NCBI RefSeq assembly: GCF_000373645.1
Contig: NZ_KB892025.1
Location: 18,818 to 82,817, forward strand
Length of the DNA stretch: 64,000 nt
Source of the DNA: Streptomyces sp. ATexAB-D23
Lineage (GTDB): Bacteria > Actinomycetota > Actinomycetes > Streptomycetales > Streptomycetaceae
Direction: 5' to 3'
Under the pieces are notes generated by a model. That model searched no databases. It was given only the letters and a program-made list of their open reading frames with translations, and was not told the DNA's origin. Position numbers and translations under genes: made by a program. Shown here in pieces: positions 17,437 to 26,914 of the stretch; position 1 is the stretch's first letter; every line of letters begins with the position of its first letter.

Positions 17437-19503
17437 ATGGATGATCGGGTCGCGGGTGCCCTGTCACTCCCGGACGACTGGCCCGCCCACCCGGATCTCA
17501 GCCTCGCCCTGAACCGAATGGGCAGCTTCGACTGGGATCTCGACAGTGGCCTCATGCACATGGACCGCTATGCCCTCGACGTGTTCGACCTGAGGGACGA
17601 CGAGTACGACAACCGGCCGGAGTCGCTCGGGCGGCGGGTGCCGCCGGACGAGGCGGTCCGGCTGGACTCCATGGTGTCGCAGGCGCTCAAGAGCGGCCGG
17701 AGCAACTACGGCGCCTACTTCCGCGTGCAGCGGCGCGACGGGACGCTGCGCTGGACGCACACCCAGGGCTTCGTGCGGCGCGACGGCACCGGACGGCCGC
17801 GCCGGATCATCGGCATCGTCAGGGACGCCACCCAGGAGCTCGCCGAATCCACCGCCCGCCGCGAACTGGACGAGGGGCTGCGTCACCGGACCAGCCTCGT
17901 GGACGCCACCACGGCGGCGCTGGCCCACGCCCGTACGGTCAAGGACGTCATCGAGGTCCTGAAGAACTCCGAGGGGCTCGCCCTGCTCGGCGCGACCAGC
18001 CTGGTCATGGGGCTGATCGAGGCCGGCCGCATCCACCTGGTGGCCGACGGGCCCGAGGGTTCGTTCGTCCCGGGGACGCGCTACACCCGCACGGACGAGC
18101 AGTACCCGATGAGCGAGGTCGTCCGCACGCTCGGCCCCCGATTCATCGAGTCGGCCGACGACTTCGCCGCCGCCTACCCCGGCCTGTGGCCCCACATCAG
18201 CCACCTCGGCATCACCTCTGCCGCCTATCTGCCGCTGATCGCCCAGGCCCGCCCCATCGGCGCGCTCGGCCTGCTCTACAGCGACAAGGACGGCTTCAGC
18301 GCCGACGAACGCAACCTCCTGCTCGCCCTCGGCAGCTCCATCGCCCAGAGCCTCCAGCGCGCCATGCTCTACGAACAGGAGCACGACCTCGCCGAGGGGC
18401 TCCAGCAGGCCATGCTGCCGCGCCGGATTCCCGATGTGCCGGGCGCCCAGATCGCCGTGCGCTACCGCTCGGCCCGGCTGGGCCGGGACATCGGCGGCGA
18501 CTGGTACGACGTCATCCCGCTGCCCGGTGGCCGGGTCGGCGCCGTCATCGGCGACGTCCAGGGCCATGACACGCACGCGGCCGCCGTGATGGGGCAGCTG
18601 CGCATCGTGCTGCGGGCGTACGCCGCCGAGGGGCACAGCCCCGCCACGGTCATGGCGCGGGCCTCCGTCTTCCTGCACGAACTCGACACCGACCGCTTCG
18701 CGACCTGCACCTACGCCGAGACCGACCTGACCACCGGGGTGGTCCAGCTGGTCCGGGCCGGCCATGTGGACCCGCTGCTGCGCGACACCGACGGCAGCTG
18801 CCGCAGGGTGCCGTCGGAGGGCGGGCTGCCGCTGGGGCTCTCCGCCGAGTTCGGGCGGCTCGAATACCCGGTCGGCACGGTCGAGCTGGACCCGGGGCAG
18901 ACCATGGTGCTGTTCACCGACGGCCTGGTGGAGCTGCCCGGCTCCGATCTGGACGAGGGTACGCAGCGGCTCACCGAACTGATCAGGAGCGGCCCGCGGG
19001 ACCTCCAACAGCTGGCCGACCGGCTCTGCACATCGGTGGACGAGCACGGCGGCGAGGACGACGTGGCGATCCTGCTCCTGCGCCGGAAGGCCGTACAGGC
19101 CCCGCAGCCGGGCGGGCGGCTCCAGCAGCACGTCGCACAGAACGACCCGGAGGCGCTCAGCTCGGCCCGCCACATGATCCGCGCGGCGGTGCGGGCCTGG
19201 GGGGCGAAGGACCGGGCCGACGAGATCGAGCTGGCCGCCGACGAGCTGATCACCAACGCCCTGATGCACACCGACGGCGGCGCGATCGTCACCATCCGGG
19301 TGCTCACGGGCCCCGAGCGGCGGCTGCGGGTCGACGTCGAGGACCGGTCGAGCGCGCTGCCGCGCCGCCGGGACGCCGGTGAGTCGGGGGTCTCCGGGCG
19401 CGGACTGATGCTGGTCGACCAGCTGGCGGACGCCTGGGGAGTCGAGTCGCGGGGGACCGGCAAGTGCGTCTGGTGCGAGTTCGTCATTCCGCCACGCGGC
19501 TGA
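17437..19503 (+). CDS. PAS-GAF-PP2C phosphatase with C-terminal anti-sigma-type ATPase
   Basis: The 688-residue regulator has a PAS/PAC region (about 20-140, with FRVQRRDGTLRWTH), a GAF region (about 145-310), a SpoIIE-type PP2C domain (about 325-540) with metal-binding Asp in GRDIGGDWYD, IGDVQGHD, LFTDGLVE and GEDDVAIL, and a HATPase domain (about 555-685) with ELAADELITNALMH and GRGLMLVDQLADAWG. It probably both dephosphorylates an anti-anti-sigma factor and binds or phosphorylates one, as expanded in Streptomyces. The start is the ATG giving MDDRVAG; a GTG three codons upstream is possible. Confidence 0.93.
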   Translation: MDDRVAGALSLPDDWPAHPDLSLALNRMGSFDWDLDSGLMHMDRYALDVFDLRDDEYDNRPESLGRRVPPDEAVRLDSMVSQALKSGRSNYGAYFRVQRRDGTLRWTHTQGFVRRDGTGRPRRIIGIVRDATQELAESTARRELDEGLRHRTSLVDATTAALAHARTVKDVIEVLKNSEGLALLGATSLVMGLIEAGRIHLVADGPEGSFVPGTRYTRTDEQYPMSEVVRTLGPRFIESADDFAAAYPGLWPHISHLGITSAAYLPLIAQARPIGALGLLYSDKDGFSADERNLLLALGSSIAQSLQRAMLYEQEHDLAEGLQQAMLPRRIPDVPGAQIAVRYRSARLGRDIGGDWYDVIPLPGGRVGAVIGDVQGHDTHAAAVMGQLRIVLRAYAAEGHSPATVMARASVFLHELDTDRFATCTYAETDLTTGVVQLVRAGHVDPLLRDTDGSCRRVPSEGGLPLGLSAEFGRLEYPVGTVELDPGQTMVLFTDGLVELPGSDLDEGTQRLTELIRSGPRDLQQLADRLCTSVDEHGGEDDVAILLLRRKAVQAPQPGGRLQQHVAQNDPEALSSARHMIRAAVRAWGAKDRADEIELAADELITNALMHTDGGAIVTIRVLTGPERRLRVDVEDRSSALPRRRDAGESGVSGRGLMLVDQLADAWGVESRGTGKCVWCEFVIPPRG

Positions 19504-19648
19504 CCGGACCCGCGCGTCGCCCGAACGGAGCACGATTTGAGCGGAACAGAGATGTAACGCAAAGTAACATGACCGTACTTGACCGTAATGTACCGCGAGG
19601 GATTGACTGGTCGTGGTCGGTCTCCGTCTTCGATGACATGAGGACCCG

Positions 19649-21040
19649 TTGGGCACTGAGCTGCTGGCACCCCTCGACCTGGCTTTCTGGCACCTTGAGT
19701 CCGCCGCCCACCCCATGCACCTCGGCGCGCTCGCCGTGTTCTCCCCGCCCCCGGGCGGCGCCCCCGGCCCCGACGCGCTCCTCGGGCTGCTCGGCGCCAG
19801 GGCCTCGGCGATTCCCCGGCTGCGCATGCGGGTGCGCGACGTGCTGCTGCCCGTCGGCGGCGCGGCCTGGTTCGCCGACAAGGACTTCGATGTGGACCGC
19901 CATCTCACCCGGGTGCGGCTGCCCGCGGAGGAGGCGGCTCCCCGCGACGGGGGCTTCATGGCCGCGGCTACCCGGCTGGCGGGCGAGCTGATGGAGCGGC
20001 CGCTGCGGCGGGGGCTGCCGCCCTGGGAGATGTACCTCATCGACGGCCCCGCCGACGGCCCCTTCGCCGTACTCGTCAAGCTCCACCACGCCCTGGCCGA
20101 CGGCATGCGGGCGGTCGCCATCGGGGCCGGGATCTTCGACGAGATCGCCTCGGCCACCGCCCGCCCCCGGTCCGCCGCCCCGTCCGCCCGGCCGCGGCCC
20201 GTGCCGCCCCGCTCCTGGATGCCGGGCCCGCGCCAGGTCGCCGGGCTCGCCCTGGGCCGGATCGAGGACCTCGGCCGGGCCTTCGGCGTCGGGGCGTCAC
20301 TGGTACGGGCGGGCCGCCTCGACCCGCGCGGCGCACCGGCGCTCAGGGCGGGCTCCAGCGGGACCCGGCGGCTGGCCACGGCCGACCTCGGCCTCGAAAC
20401 CGTGCGGCGCATCCGCCGGGTCTCCGGCGGTACGGGCAACGACGTTCTGCTCACGGTCGTGGCGGGCGGGCTGCGCCGCTGGATGCTGGAGCGCGGCGAG
20501 TCCCTGCCCGGTGACGATCCGCGCGCCCTGGTCCCCGTCTCCCGCCGCAGGCCCGGCGGTGCGGCCGCCGCGACCGGCAACCGCCTCTCCGCCTACCTCC
20601 TCGGCCTCCCCGTCTCCGAGGGTGATCCCCGGGAGCGGCTGCGGGCGGTGCGCGAGGCGATGGACCGCAACAAGGCGGCCGGACCGCTGCGGGGAGCCGG
20701 AGCGGTCGCCGTACTGGCCGATCAGCTTCCCTCGCTGGCCCACCGTTTCGGCGCCCCGCTCGCCGGGAACGCGGCCCGGATGCTCTTCGACGTCCTGGTC
20801 ACCAGCGTGCCTCTGCCGCGCTCGCGGCTCTCGCTGGCCGGCTGCCCCCTGAGCGCCCTCTACCCGATGGCCCCACTGGCCCGGGGGCAGTCCATGGCCG
20901 TCGCGCTGACCACGTACGGCTCGCGCGTGCACATCGGTCTGGTCGCCGACGGCAAGGCGCTCCCGGATCTGGAGCGGCTGGCGCGGTGCGTCGAACAGGA
21001 GGCGGCCGTACTCCTCTCGGTGGTGGGGGAGAGGCAGTGA
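19649..21040 (+). CDS. Wax ester synthase/diacylglycerol acyltransferase (WS/DGAT)
   Basis: The 463-residue product has the catalytic HHxxxDG motif as KLHHALADGM near residue 145, a LAPLDLAFWHLES start, and C-terminal segments VTSVPLPRSRLSLAGCPL and GLVADGKALPDLERL typical of the WS/DGAT family. It joins acyl-CoA to diacylglycerol or fatty alcohol to store lipid. The best start is a TTG with GAGG eight bases upstream; upstream sequence has no other start in frame. Confidence 0.94.
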   Translation: MGTELLAPLDLAFWHLESAAHPMHLGALAVFSPPPGGAPGPDALLGLLGARASAIPRLRMRVRDVLLPVGGAAWFADKDFDVDRHLTRVRLPAEEAAPRDGGFMAAATRLAGELMERPLRRGLPPWEMYLIDGPADGPFAVLVKLHHALADGMRAVAIGAGIFDEIASATARPRSAAPSARPRPVPPRSWMPGPRQVAGLALGRIEDLGRAFGVGASLVRAGRLDPRGAPALRAGSSGTRRLATADLGLETVRRIRRVSGGTGNDVLLTVVAGGLRRWMLERGESLPGDDPRALVPVSRRRPGGAAAATGNRLSAYLLGLPVSEGDPRERLRAVREAMDRNKAAGPLRGAGAVAVLADQLPSLAHRFGAPLAGNAARMLFDVLVTSVPLPRSRLSLAGCPLSALYPMAPLARGQSMAVALTTYGSRVHIGLVADGKALPDLERLARCVEQEAAVLLSVVGERQ

Positions 21041-21100
21041 TCGCGGCCATAGGTCGGACAGATCACCGCCCTGTCGCGGTATTTGATCGTTGCAGGGGTG

Positions 21101-21130
21101 TTGACGCGCCCAAGTGATCCGATGAATATT
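21101..21130 (+). promoter_or_regulatory. Vegetative-type promoter of the sugar oxidation operon
   Basis: TTGACG (21101-21106) and AATATT (21125-21130) are separated by 18 bases and lie about 40 bases before the reductase ATG. The spacing fits a housekeeping sigma promoter. No flanking operator was recognised. Confidence 0.5.
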
Positions 21131-21169
21131 CGCTGTGTGGCAGCGATCATCGGGCAGGGCGGCGAGGGA

Positions 21170-22150
21170 ATGCAGCGCAACAGGCTGGGAAACAGCACGG
21201 TCGAAGTCACCGCGCTCTCCTTCGGCGCGGCCGCCATCGGCAACCTCTTCAGCGCGGTGGAGCCGGAGCGTGCCGCGGCGGCCGTCGACGCCGCCTGGGA
21301 CGCGGGCATCCGCTACTTCGACACCGCGCCGCACTACGGGCTCGGCCTCTCCGAACGGCGTCTGGGCGAAGCCCTGCGACGCCGCCCGCGCGACGCCTAC
21401 GCCCTCTCCACCAAGGTCGGCCGCGTGCTCGACCCGCTGCCCGCCGGGGAAGCCGCCCCCGAAGGGCTCTCCGAGGGCTTCGCCGTACGCGCCACGCACC
21501 GCCGCCGCTGGGACTTCAGCGCCGCCGGGGTCCGCCGCAGCATCGAGGACAGCCTCGAACGCCTCGGCCTCGACCGCATCGACGTCGCCTACCTCCACGA
21601 CCCCGACGACCACCCGGAAGCCGCCTTCCACGAGGCGTACCCGGAACTGGAGCGGCTGCGCGCGGAAGGGGTCGTCGGGGCGATCGGCGCCGGCATGAAC
21701 CAGACCGCGATGCTCACCCGCTTCGTCCTGGACACTGATGTCGACGTGGTCCTCTGCGCGGGCCGCCACACCCTCCTCGACCAGTCCGCGCTCACCGACC
21801 TGCTCCCCGCCGCCGCCGCACGCGGCCGCAGCGTCGTCGTCGGCGGGGTGTTCAACTCCGGTCTCCTCGCCGACCCCCGCCCCGGCGCGACCTACGACTA
21901 CACCACCGCCCCGCTCGACCTGCTGGACCGGGCCCTGCACCTGAAGAGCGTCACCGAGGCGCACGGCGTGCCCCTGCGCGCCGCCGCCCTGCACTACCCG
22001 CTCACCCACCCGGCCGTCGCCGGGGTGCTCGTCGGCACCCGCTCCCCGGACGAGGTGCGCGACGCCGCCGCACAGCTGAACCGGGAGATCCCCGACGAAC
22101 TCTGGGACGACCTGCGCGACCAGGGCCTGCTGCCCGGGAACGGACACTGA
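21170..22150 (+). CDS. Aldo/keto reductase, probably L-fucose/6-deoxysugar dehydrogenase
   Basis: The 326-residue TIM-barrel oxidoreductase has the AKR start MQRNRLGNSTVEVTALSFG, the Asp-Tyr catalytic region in IRYFDTAPHYGLGLSERRLGEAL and the Lys in YALSTKVGR. Relatives oxidise L-fucose, D-arabinose or L-galactose to lactones with NAD(P)+. The downstream mutarotase and lactonase-type hydrolase support that role. The ATG after GGCGAGGG is chosen; an upstream in-frame start lies inside the promoter. Confidence 0.9.
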   Translation: MQRNRLGNSTVEVTALSFGAAAIGNLFSAVEPERAAAAVDAAWDAGIRYFDTAPHYGLGLSERRLGEALRRRPRDAYALSTKVGRVLDPLPAGEAAPEGLSEGFAVRATHRRRWDFSAAGVRRSIEDSLERLGLDRIDVAYLHDPDDHPEAAFHEAYPELERLRAEGVVGAIGAGMNQTAMLTRFVLDTDVDVVLCAGRHTLLDQSALTDLLPAAAARGRSVVVGGVFNSGLLADPRPGATYDYTTAPLDLLDRALHLKSVTEAHGVPLRAAALHYPLTHPAVAGVLVGTRSPDEVRDAAAQLNREIPDELWDDLRDQGLLPGNGH

Positions 22151-22151
22151 C

Positions 22152-22463
22152 ATGCGTATAGCCCTGCACACCGAGGTCCGCGCCGACCGCGTCGCCGCGT
22201 ACGAGGCCGCGCACCGCGAGGTGCCGCCCGAGCTGACCCGCGCGATCCGGGCCGCGGGCGCCGGCTCCTGGACGATCTGGCGCAGCGGCACCGACCTGTT
22301 CCACCTCATCGAGTGCGACGACTACGCCCGCCTCCTCGCTGAACTGGAGCACCTGCCCGTCAACGTCGCCTGGCAGGCCAGGATGGACGGGCTCCTGGAC
22401 GTCGCGCACGACTACTCCGCCGACGGCGCCGAAGCGGGCCTCCCCGTCGTCTGGGAGCTGTGA
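22152..22463 (+). CDS. L-rhamnose/L-fucose mutarotase (RhaM family)
   Basis: The 103-residue protein fits RhaM-type mutarotases in length and in segments MRIALHTEVRADRVAAYEAAHREVPPEL, SWTIWRSGTDLFHLIE and PVNVAWQARMDGLLD. It interconverts alpha and beta anomers of 6-deoxyhexoses. One base separates it from the reductase stop and one from the next start, so the three genes form a tight operon. Confidence 0.9.
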   Translation: MRIALHTEVRADRVAAYEAAHREVPPELTRAIRAAGAGSWTIWRSGTDLFHLIECDDYARLLAELEHLPVNVAWQARMDGLLDVAHDYSADGAEAGLPVVWEL

Positions 22464-22464
22464 G

Positions 22465-23322
22465 ATGACCGCCCGTCCGCGCGTCGTCGACGCCCACCAC
22501 CATGTGTGGGACCTCGCGGTACGCGACCAGGACTGGATCACGGGCGAGGACCTCGCGCCCCTGCGCCGCGACTTCACCCTCGCCGACCTGGAGCCGGAGG
22601 CCCGGACGGCGGGGGTCTGCGCGACGGTGCTGGTCCAGACCGTCACGGTGGCCGATGAGACCCCCGAATTCCTGGCGCTCGCCGACGGCAGCGACCTGGT
22701 GGCCGGTGTCGTCGGCTGGAGCGACCTCACCGCCCCGGACATCGCCGACACCCTGGCCGCCCTGCGCGAACTCCCGGGCGGCGACCGGCTCGTCGGCCTG
22801 CGCCACCAGGTCCAGGGCGAACCCGACCCCGACTGGCTGCTGCGGCCCGACGTGCTGCGCGGGCTGGCCGCCGTGGCCGACGCCGGGCTCGTCTACGACC
22901 TGGTGGTCCTCCCGCACCAGCTGCCCGCCGCCACCCGGGCGGCCGCCCTGCTGCCCGGACTCGTCCTCGTCCTCGACCACGCGGGCAAACCGCCCGTCGC
23001 CGCGGGCCGCACCCACCCCTGGGCCGACGACCTCGGGGCGTTCGCCGCGCTCCCCAACACCGTCTGCAAACTCTCCGGACTCGTCACCGAGGCCGACTGG
23101 CGCACCTGGAGCGCGGCGGACCTGCGCCCGTACGCCCGGACCGTCATCGACGCCTTCGGCCCCGACCGCCTCATGTTCGGCTCCGACTGGCCGGTGTGCC
23201 GGCTCGCCGCGACCTACGCCGAGGTCCTGGACACCGCCCGCACCCTGATCGGGGAACTGGGCGACCATGAGCGCGACGCCGTGCTCGCCACCACCGCCGA
23301 GCGGGTGTACGGCCTCCGATAG
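22465..23322 (+). CDS. Amidohydrolase-fold lactonase (L-fuconolactonase-like)
   Basis: The 285-residue protein shows the COG3618 amidohydrolase pattern: VDAHHHVWDL at the N-terminus, GLRHQVQGEPDPDWL, LDHAGKPP, and LMFGSDWPVC near the end. Members open L-fuconolactone or 2-pyrone-4,6-dicarboxylate lactones. Placed after a reductase and a mutarotase it most likely hydrolyses the sugar lactone made by the reductase. The later acid dehydratase and aldolase steps are not in the window. Confidence 0.88.
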   Translation: MTARPRVVDAHHHVWDLAVRDQDWITGEDLAPLRRDFTLADLEPEARTAGVCATVLVQTVTVADETPEFLALADGSDLVAGVVGWSDLTAPDIADTLAALRELPGGDRLVGLRHQVQGEPDPDWLLRPDVLRGLAAVADAGLVYDLVVLPHQLPAATRAAALLPGLVLVLDHAGKPPVAAGRTHPWADDLGAFAALPNTVCKLSGLVTEADWRTWSAADLRPYARTVIDAFGPDRLMFGSDWPVCRLAATYAEVLDTARTLIGELGDHERDAVLATTAERVYGLR

Positions 23323-23355
23323 GCGCCCGGGGCGCGGCTGCGGCAGGCTGGAACC

Positions 23356-24216
23356 ATGCCCGAACTGCCGGAAGTCGAAGCCCTGCGGCTCTTCCTCGAC
23401 GACCATCTCGTCGGCAGGGAGATCGACCGCGTCCTCCCGCTCGCCATCAGCGTCCTGAAGACGTACGACCCGCCCCTCACCGCGCTGCACGGCGGCACGG
23501 TCACGGACGTGACGCGGCACGGCAAGTTCCTCGACATCGGCGTCGGCCCGCTGCATCTGATCACCCACCTCGCCCGTGCCGGCTGGCTCCGCTGGAAGGA
23601 AGGCTTCCCCGAGACCCCGCCCCGCCCCGGCAAGGGCCCGCTCGCCCTGCGCACCGTCCTGACCGGCGGCGACGGCTTCGACCTGACCGAGGCCGGCACC
23701 ACCAAACGCCTCGCCGTCCACCTCGTGCGCGACCCCGCCGATGTGCCCGGAATCGCCCGGCTCGGGCCCGACCCGCTCGTGCCCTCCTTCGACCGGGACG
23801 CGTTCGCCGCACTGCTCGAAGGGGAACGCCGCCAGATCAAGGGCGCCCTGCGCGACCAGTCGCTCATCGCCGGCATCGGCAACGCCTACAGCGACGAGAT
23901 CCTGCACGTCGCGAAGATGTCGCCGTTCAAGCTCACCGCCCGCCTCACCGACGAGGAGATCACCCGGCTGTACACGGCCCTGCGCACCACACTGGAGGAT
24001 GCCGTCGCCCGCTCCGGCGGGGTGGAGGCCGGCCGTCTCAAGGCCGAGAAGAAGAGCGCGATGCGCGTCCACGGGCGCACCGGCCGGCCCTGCCCGGTCT
24101 GCGGGGACACCATCCGCGAGGTGTCCTTCAGCGACTCCTCGCTCCAGTACTGCCCGACCTGCCAGACCGGCGGGAAACCCCTCGCGGACCGCCGCCTGTC
24201 CAGACTGCTCAAGTAG
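23356..24216 (+). CDS. Fpg/Nei family DNA glycosylase
   Basis: The 286-residue base-excision repair enzyme begins MPELPEVEALRLFLD; Pro2 and Glu3 are the catalytic residues after Met removal. RHGKFLDIGVG holds the beta-hairpin Lys, DQSLIAGIGNAYSDEIL is the helix-two-turn-helix and CPVC...CPTC forms the C-terminal zinc finger. It removes oxidised bases and nicks DNA. It begins 33 bases after the lactonase but is probably functionally unrelated. Confidence 0.95.
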   Translation: MPELPEVEALRLFLDDHLVGREIDRVLPLAISVLKTYDPPLTALHGGTVTDVTRHGKFLDIGVGPLHLITHLARAGWLRWKEGFPETPPRPGKGPLALRTVLTGGDGFDLTEAGTTKRLAVHLVRDPADVPGIARLGPDPLVPSFDRDAFAALLEGERRQIKGALRDQSLIAGIGNAYSDEILHVAKMSPFKLTARLTDEEITRLYTALRTTLEDAVARSGGVEAGRLKAEKKSAMRVHGRTGRPCPVCGDTIREVSFSDSSLQYCPTCQTGGKPLADRRLSRLLK

Positions 24217-24256
24217 CACCGCCCATACGTCGGGAGCAGGCCCTACACTCCCGCCC

Positions 24257-25009
24257 ATGCTCCGCGTACTCGCCGTCGACGACGAAGAACCCGCACTGGA
24301 GGAACTCCTCTACCTCCTGCGCGCCGACCCCCGCATCCGCAGCGCCGAAGGAGCCACCGGCGCCACCGAGGCGCTGCGCCGCATCGGCGCCGCCGTCGAC
24401 GCCGGGCCCGACGACCCGTCCGCCATCGACGTCGTCTTCCTCGACATCCACATGGCGGGCCTGACCGGACTCGACGTCGCCCAGCTGCTGGCCGGCTTCG
24501 CCGCGCCCCCGCGCATCGTCTTCGTCACCGCCCACGAGGGCTTCGCCGTCCACGCCTTCGACCTCAAGGCCGTCGACTACGTACTCAAGCCCGTCCGCCG
24601 CGAACGGCTCGCCGAGGCCGTGCGGCGCGTGGCCGAACAGGTCGGCGACCGTACCGCGCCCGTCCACGACACCGCCCACGACCAGATCCCCGTCGAACTG
24701 GGCGGCGTCATCCGCTTCGTGCCCATCGACGACATCGCCTACGCCGAGGCCCAGGGCGACTACGCCCGGCTGCACACCGACACCGGCAGCCACCTCGTGC
24801 GCGTCCCCCTGACCACCCTGGAGGAGCGCTGGCGCGCCCGCGGCTTCGTCCGCATCCACCGCCGCCACCTCGTGGCGCTCGACAGGATCGACGAACTGCG
24901 CCTGGACGCCGGCAGCATGAGCGTGCGCATCGGCACCGCGGAGCTGGCCGTCAGCCGCCGCCACACCCGCGCGCTGCGCGATCTGCTGATGCGCCGCACC
25001 GGCCGCTGA
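24257..25009 (+). CDS. LytTR-family response regulator
   Basis: The 250-residue regulator has a receiver domain (about 1-125) with acidic pair in LAVDDEEPA, phospho-acceptor Asp in VVFLDIHMAGLTGLD and Lys in DYVLKPVRRER, then a LytTR DNA-binding domain (about 140-245) with YAEAQGDYARLHT and FVRIHRRHLVALDRI. Its likely kinase is the LytS-type protein encoded three genes downstream, and the genes between encode a transporter that is probably the target. Confidence 0.95.
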   Translation: MLRVLAVDDEEPALEELLYLLRADPRIRSAEGATGATEALRRIGAAVDAGPDDPSAIDVVFLDIHMAGLTGLDVAQLLAGFAAPPRIVFVTAHEGFAVHAFDLKAVDYVLKPVRRERLAEAVRRVAEQVGDRTAPVHDTAHDQIPVELGGVIRFVPIDDIAYAEAQGDYARLHTDTGSHLVRVPLTTLEERWRARGFVRIHRRHLVALDRIDELRLDAGSMSVRIGTAELAVSRRHTRALRDLLMRRTGR

Positions 25010-25073
25010 CCAGCGCCGACCGGGCCCGAAACCCCTTCCCAGCGGGGCCGGGTGCCGCCTACACTCCGGCCCC

Positions 25074-25436
25074 ATGTCCGCAGAGCCCACACCCCGGCGC
25101 GAAGTGGTGACGGGGGAGCCCCGGCGGGTCCGCCCGCTGCCGCGCTACCGCACCCAGTCGGAGATCGACGAGCAGACCGCACTCGGCGGCGCGTACGTGC
25201 GCTCGCTGATGCGCGGGCAGCTGCGGGCCGGGCTCACCGCCTTCGCCGTGCTCGCCGCCGTCGTCGGCACCCTGCCCCTCGTCTTCGAGGCCCTGCACAG
25301 CTCCGCCGTCGTCTGGGCCGTCCTCGGCTTCGCCGCCTACCCACCGCTCACCCTGCTCGCCTGGTGGTACGTGCGCCGGGCCGAACGCAACGAGAGCGAC
25401 TTCGCCCGGCTCGTGGAAGGCCGCCCCGCCCCGTGA
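25074..25436 (+). CDS. Small membrane protein next to symporter (DUF485-like)
   Basis: The 120-residue protein has a basic N-terminus, two hydrophobic segments (about 55-75 and 82-100) and the pattern RAERNESDFARLVEG at the end. Small two-helix proteins of this type often precede acetate-type sodium symporters (YjcH/ActP). Its TGA overlaps the symporter GTG (GTGA), showing translational coupling. Confidence 0.85.
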   Translation: MSAEPTPRREVVTGEPRRVRPLPRYRTQSEIDEQTALGGAYVRSLMRGQLRAGLTAFAVLAAVVGTLPLVFEALHSSAVVWAVLGFAAYPPLTLLAWWYVRRAERNESDFARLVEGRPAP

Positions 25437-26914
25437 GCCGCACGTACGCGGTGACGGCCGTCGCCGTCGTCGTCCTGGCCACCGTCCTCGTCGGCGGATT
25501 CGGGCTGCGGATCTCCCGCACCACCTCCGACTTCTACGTCGCCTCGCGCACCGTGCGCCCCCGGCTCAACGCCGCCGCCATCAGCGGCGAATACCTCTCC
25601 GCCGCCTCCTTCCTCGGCATCGCCGGGCTCGTCCTCGTCCACGGGCCCGACATGCTGTGGTACCCGGTCGGCTACACCGCCGGCTACCTGGTGCTGCTGG
25701 TCTTCGTCGCGGCCCCGCTGCGCCGCTCGGGGGCGTACACCCTCCCCGACTTCGCCGAAGGACGCCTTGAGTCCCTGCACGTACGCAGACTCGTCAGCGT
25801 GCTCGTCGTCGGCGCCGGCTGGCTCTACCTCGTCCCCCAGCTCCAGGGCGCCGGCCTCACCCTCAAGATCCTCACCGGGGCGCCCGGCTGGCTCGGCGAC
25901 GTGCTGGTGGCCTCCGTGGTCGTCCTCGCCGTCGCCGCCGGAGGCATGCGCTCGATCACCTTCGTGCAGGTCTTCCAGTACTGGCTGAAGCTGACCGCAC
26001 TCCTCGTCCCGGCGATCTTCCTGGTCCTGGCCTGGCAGGGTGACGGGCAGCCCCGCATCACCTTCGACGAGCACCTCTCCGCCTTCCGCGCCGACCACCC
26101 GCTGTACGCCACCTACGGCCTCATCGTCGCCACCTTCCTCGGCACCATGGGCCTGCCGCACGTCGTCGTCCGCTTCTACACCAGCCCCAACGGCCGCGAC
26201 GCCCGCCGCACCACCGTCGCCGTCCTCGCACTGATCGGCGTCTTCTACCTCCTGCCGCCCGTCTACGGCGCGCTCGGCCGGCTGTACGCCCCCGAGCTCA
26301 TCCACGGCGGCGACGCCGACGCCGCCGTGCTGCTGCTGCCGGGCCGGGTCATCGGCGGCCTCGGCGGCGACCTGCTCGGCGCGCTCGTCGCCGGCGGCGC
26401 CTTCGCCGCGTTCCTGTCCACCGCGTCCGGACTGACCATGGCCGTCGCCGGGGTCATCACCCAGGACGTGCTGCCCTCGCGCGGGGTACGGCACTTCCGG
26501 CTGTCCACCGTCCTCGCCATCTCCGTCCCGCTGGCCGGCTCGCTGATGGTCAGCCGGGTCCCCGTCGCCGACTCCGTGGGCATGGCCTTCGCCGTCTCCG
26601 CGTCCTCCTTCTGCCCACTGCTGGTCCTCGGCATCTGGTGGCGCCGGCTCACCCCGCCGGGAGCCGTCGCCGGCCTGCTGCTGGGCGGTGGCTCCGCGCT
26701 GCTGTCCGTCGCCATCACGGTCAGCGGCGCGGTGCGCCCGCCCGGCTGGCCGCACGCCCTGCTCGCCTGGCCCGCGGTCTGGTCCGTGCCCGTCGGGTTC
26801 CTCGCCATGATCCTGGTCTCGCTCGCCACCCCGGGCCGCATACCCCCCGGCACCAACGCCGCCATGACCCGCTTCCACCTGCCCGAGGCGCTCACCACCG
26901 GGAGGCACCGGTGA
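25433..26914 (+). CDS. Sodium:solute symporter (acetate/ActP-like)
   Basis: The 493-residue protein has about 13 hydrophobic segments of the SSS family, with FYVASRTVRPRLNAAAISGEYLSAASFLG near residue 25, TFLGTMGLPHVVVRFYTSP and FAAFLSTASGLTMAVAG. Acetate and short-chain carboxylates are the likely substrates by family and by the small partner protein. Its GTG and TGA overlap both neighbours, placing it within the two-component operon that probably controls it. Confidence 0.92.
   Translation: MSRTYAVTAVAVVVLATVLVGGFGLRISRTTSDFYVASRTVRPRLNAAAISGEYLSAASFLGIAGLVLVHGPDMLWYPVGYTAGYLVLLVFVAAPLRRSGAYTLPDFAEGRLESLHVRRLVSVLVVGAGWLYLVPQLQGAGLTLKILTGAPGWLGDVLVASVVVLAVAAGGMRSITFVQVFQYWLKLTALLVPAIFLVLAWQGDGQPRITFDEHLSAFRADHPLYATYGLIVATFLGTMGLPHVVVRFYTSPNGRDARRTTVAVLALIGVFYLLPPVYGALGRLYAPELIHGGDADAAVLLLPGRVIGGLGGDLLGALVAGGAFAAFLSTASGLTMAVAGVITQDVLPSRGVRHFRLSTVLAISVPLAGSLMVSRVPVADSVGMAFAVSASSFCPLLVLGIWWRRLTPPGAVAGLLLGGGSALLSVAITVSGAVRPPGWPHALLAWPAVWSVPVGFLAMILVSLATPGRIPPGTNAAMTRFHLPEALTTGRHR

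Noticed and set aside
17464..20580. A 1038-codon open frame on the minus strand
   Set aside because: It is antisense to the PP2C regulator and acyltransferase genes; its length is an effect of high GC, and its translation is low-complexity without motifs.
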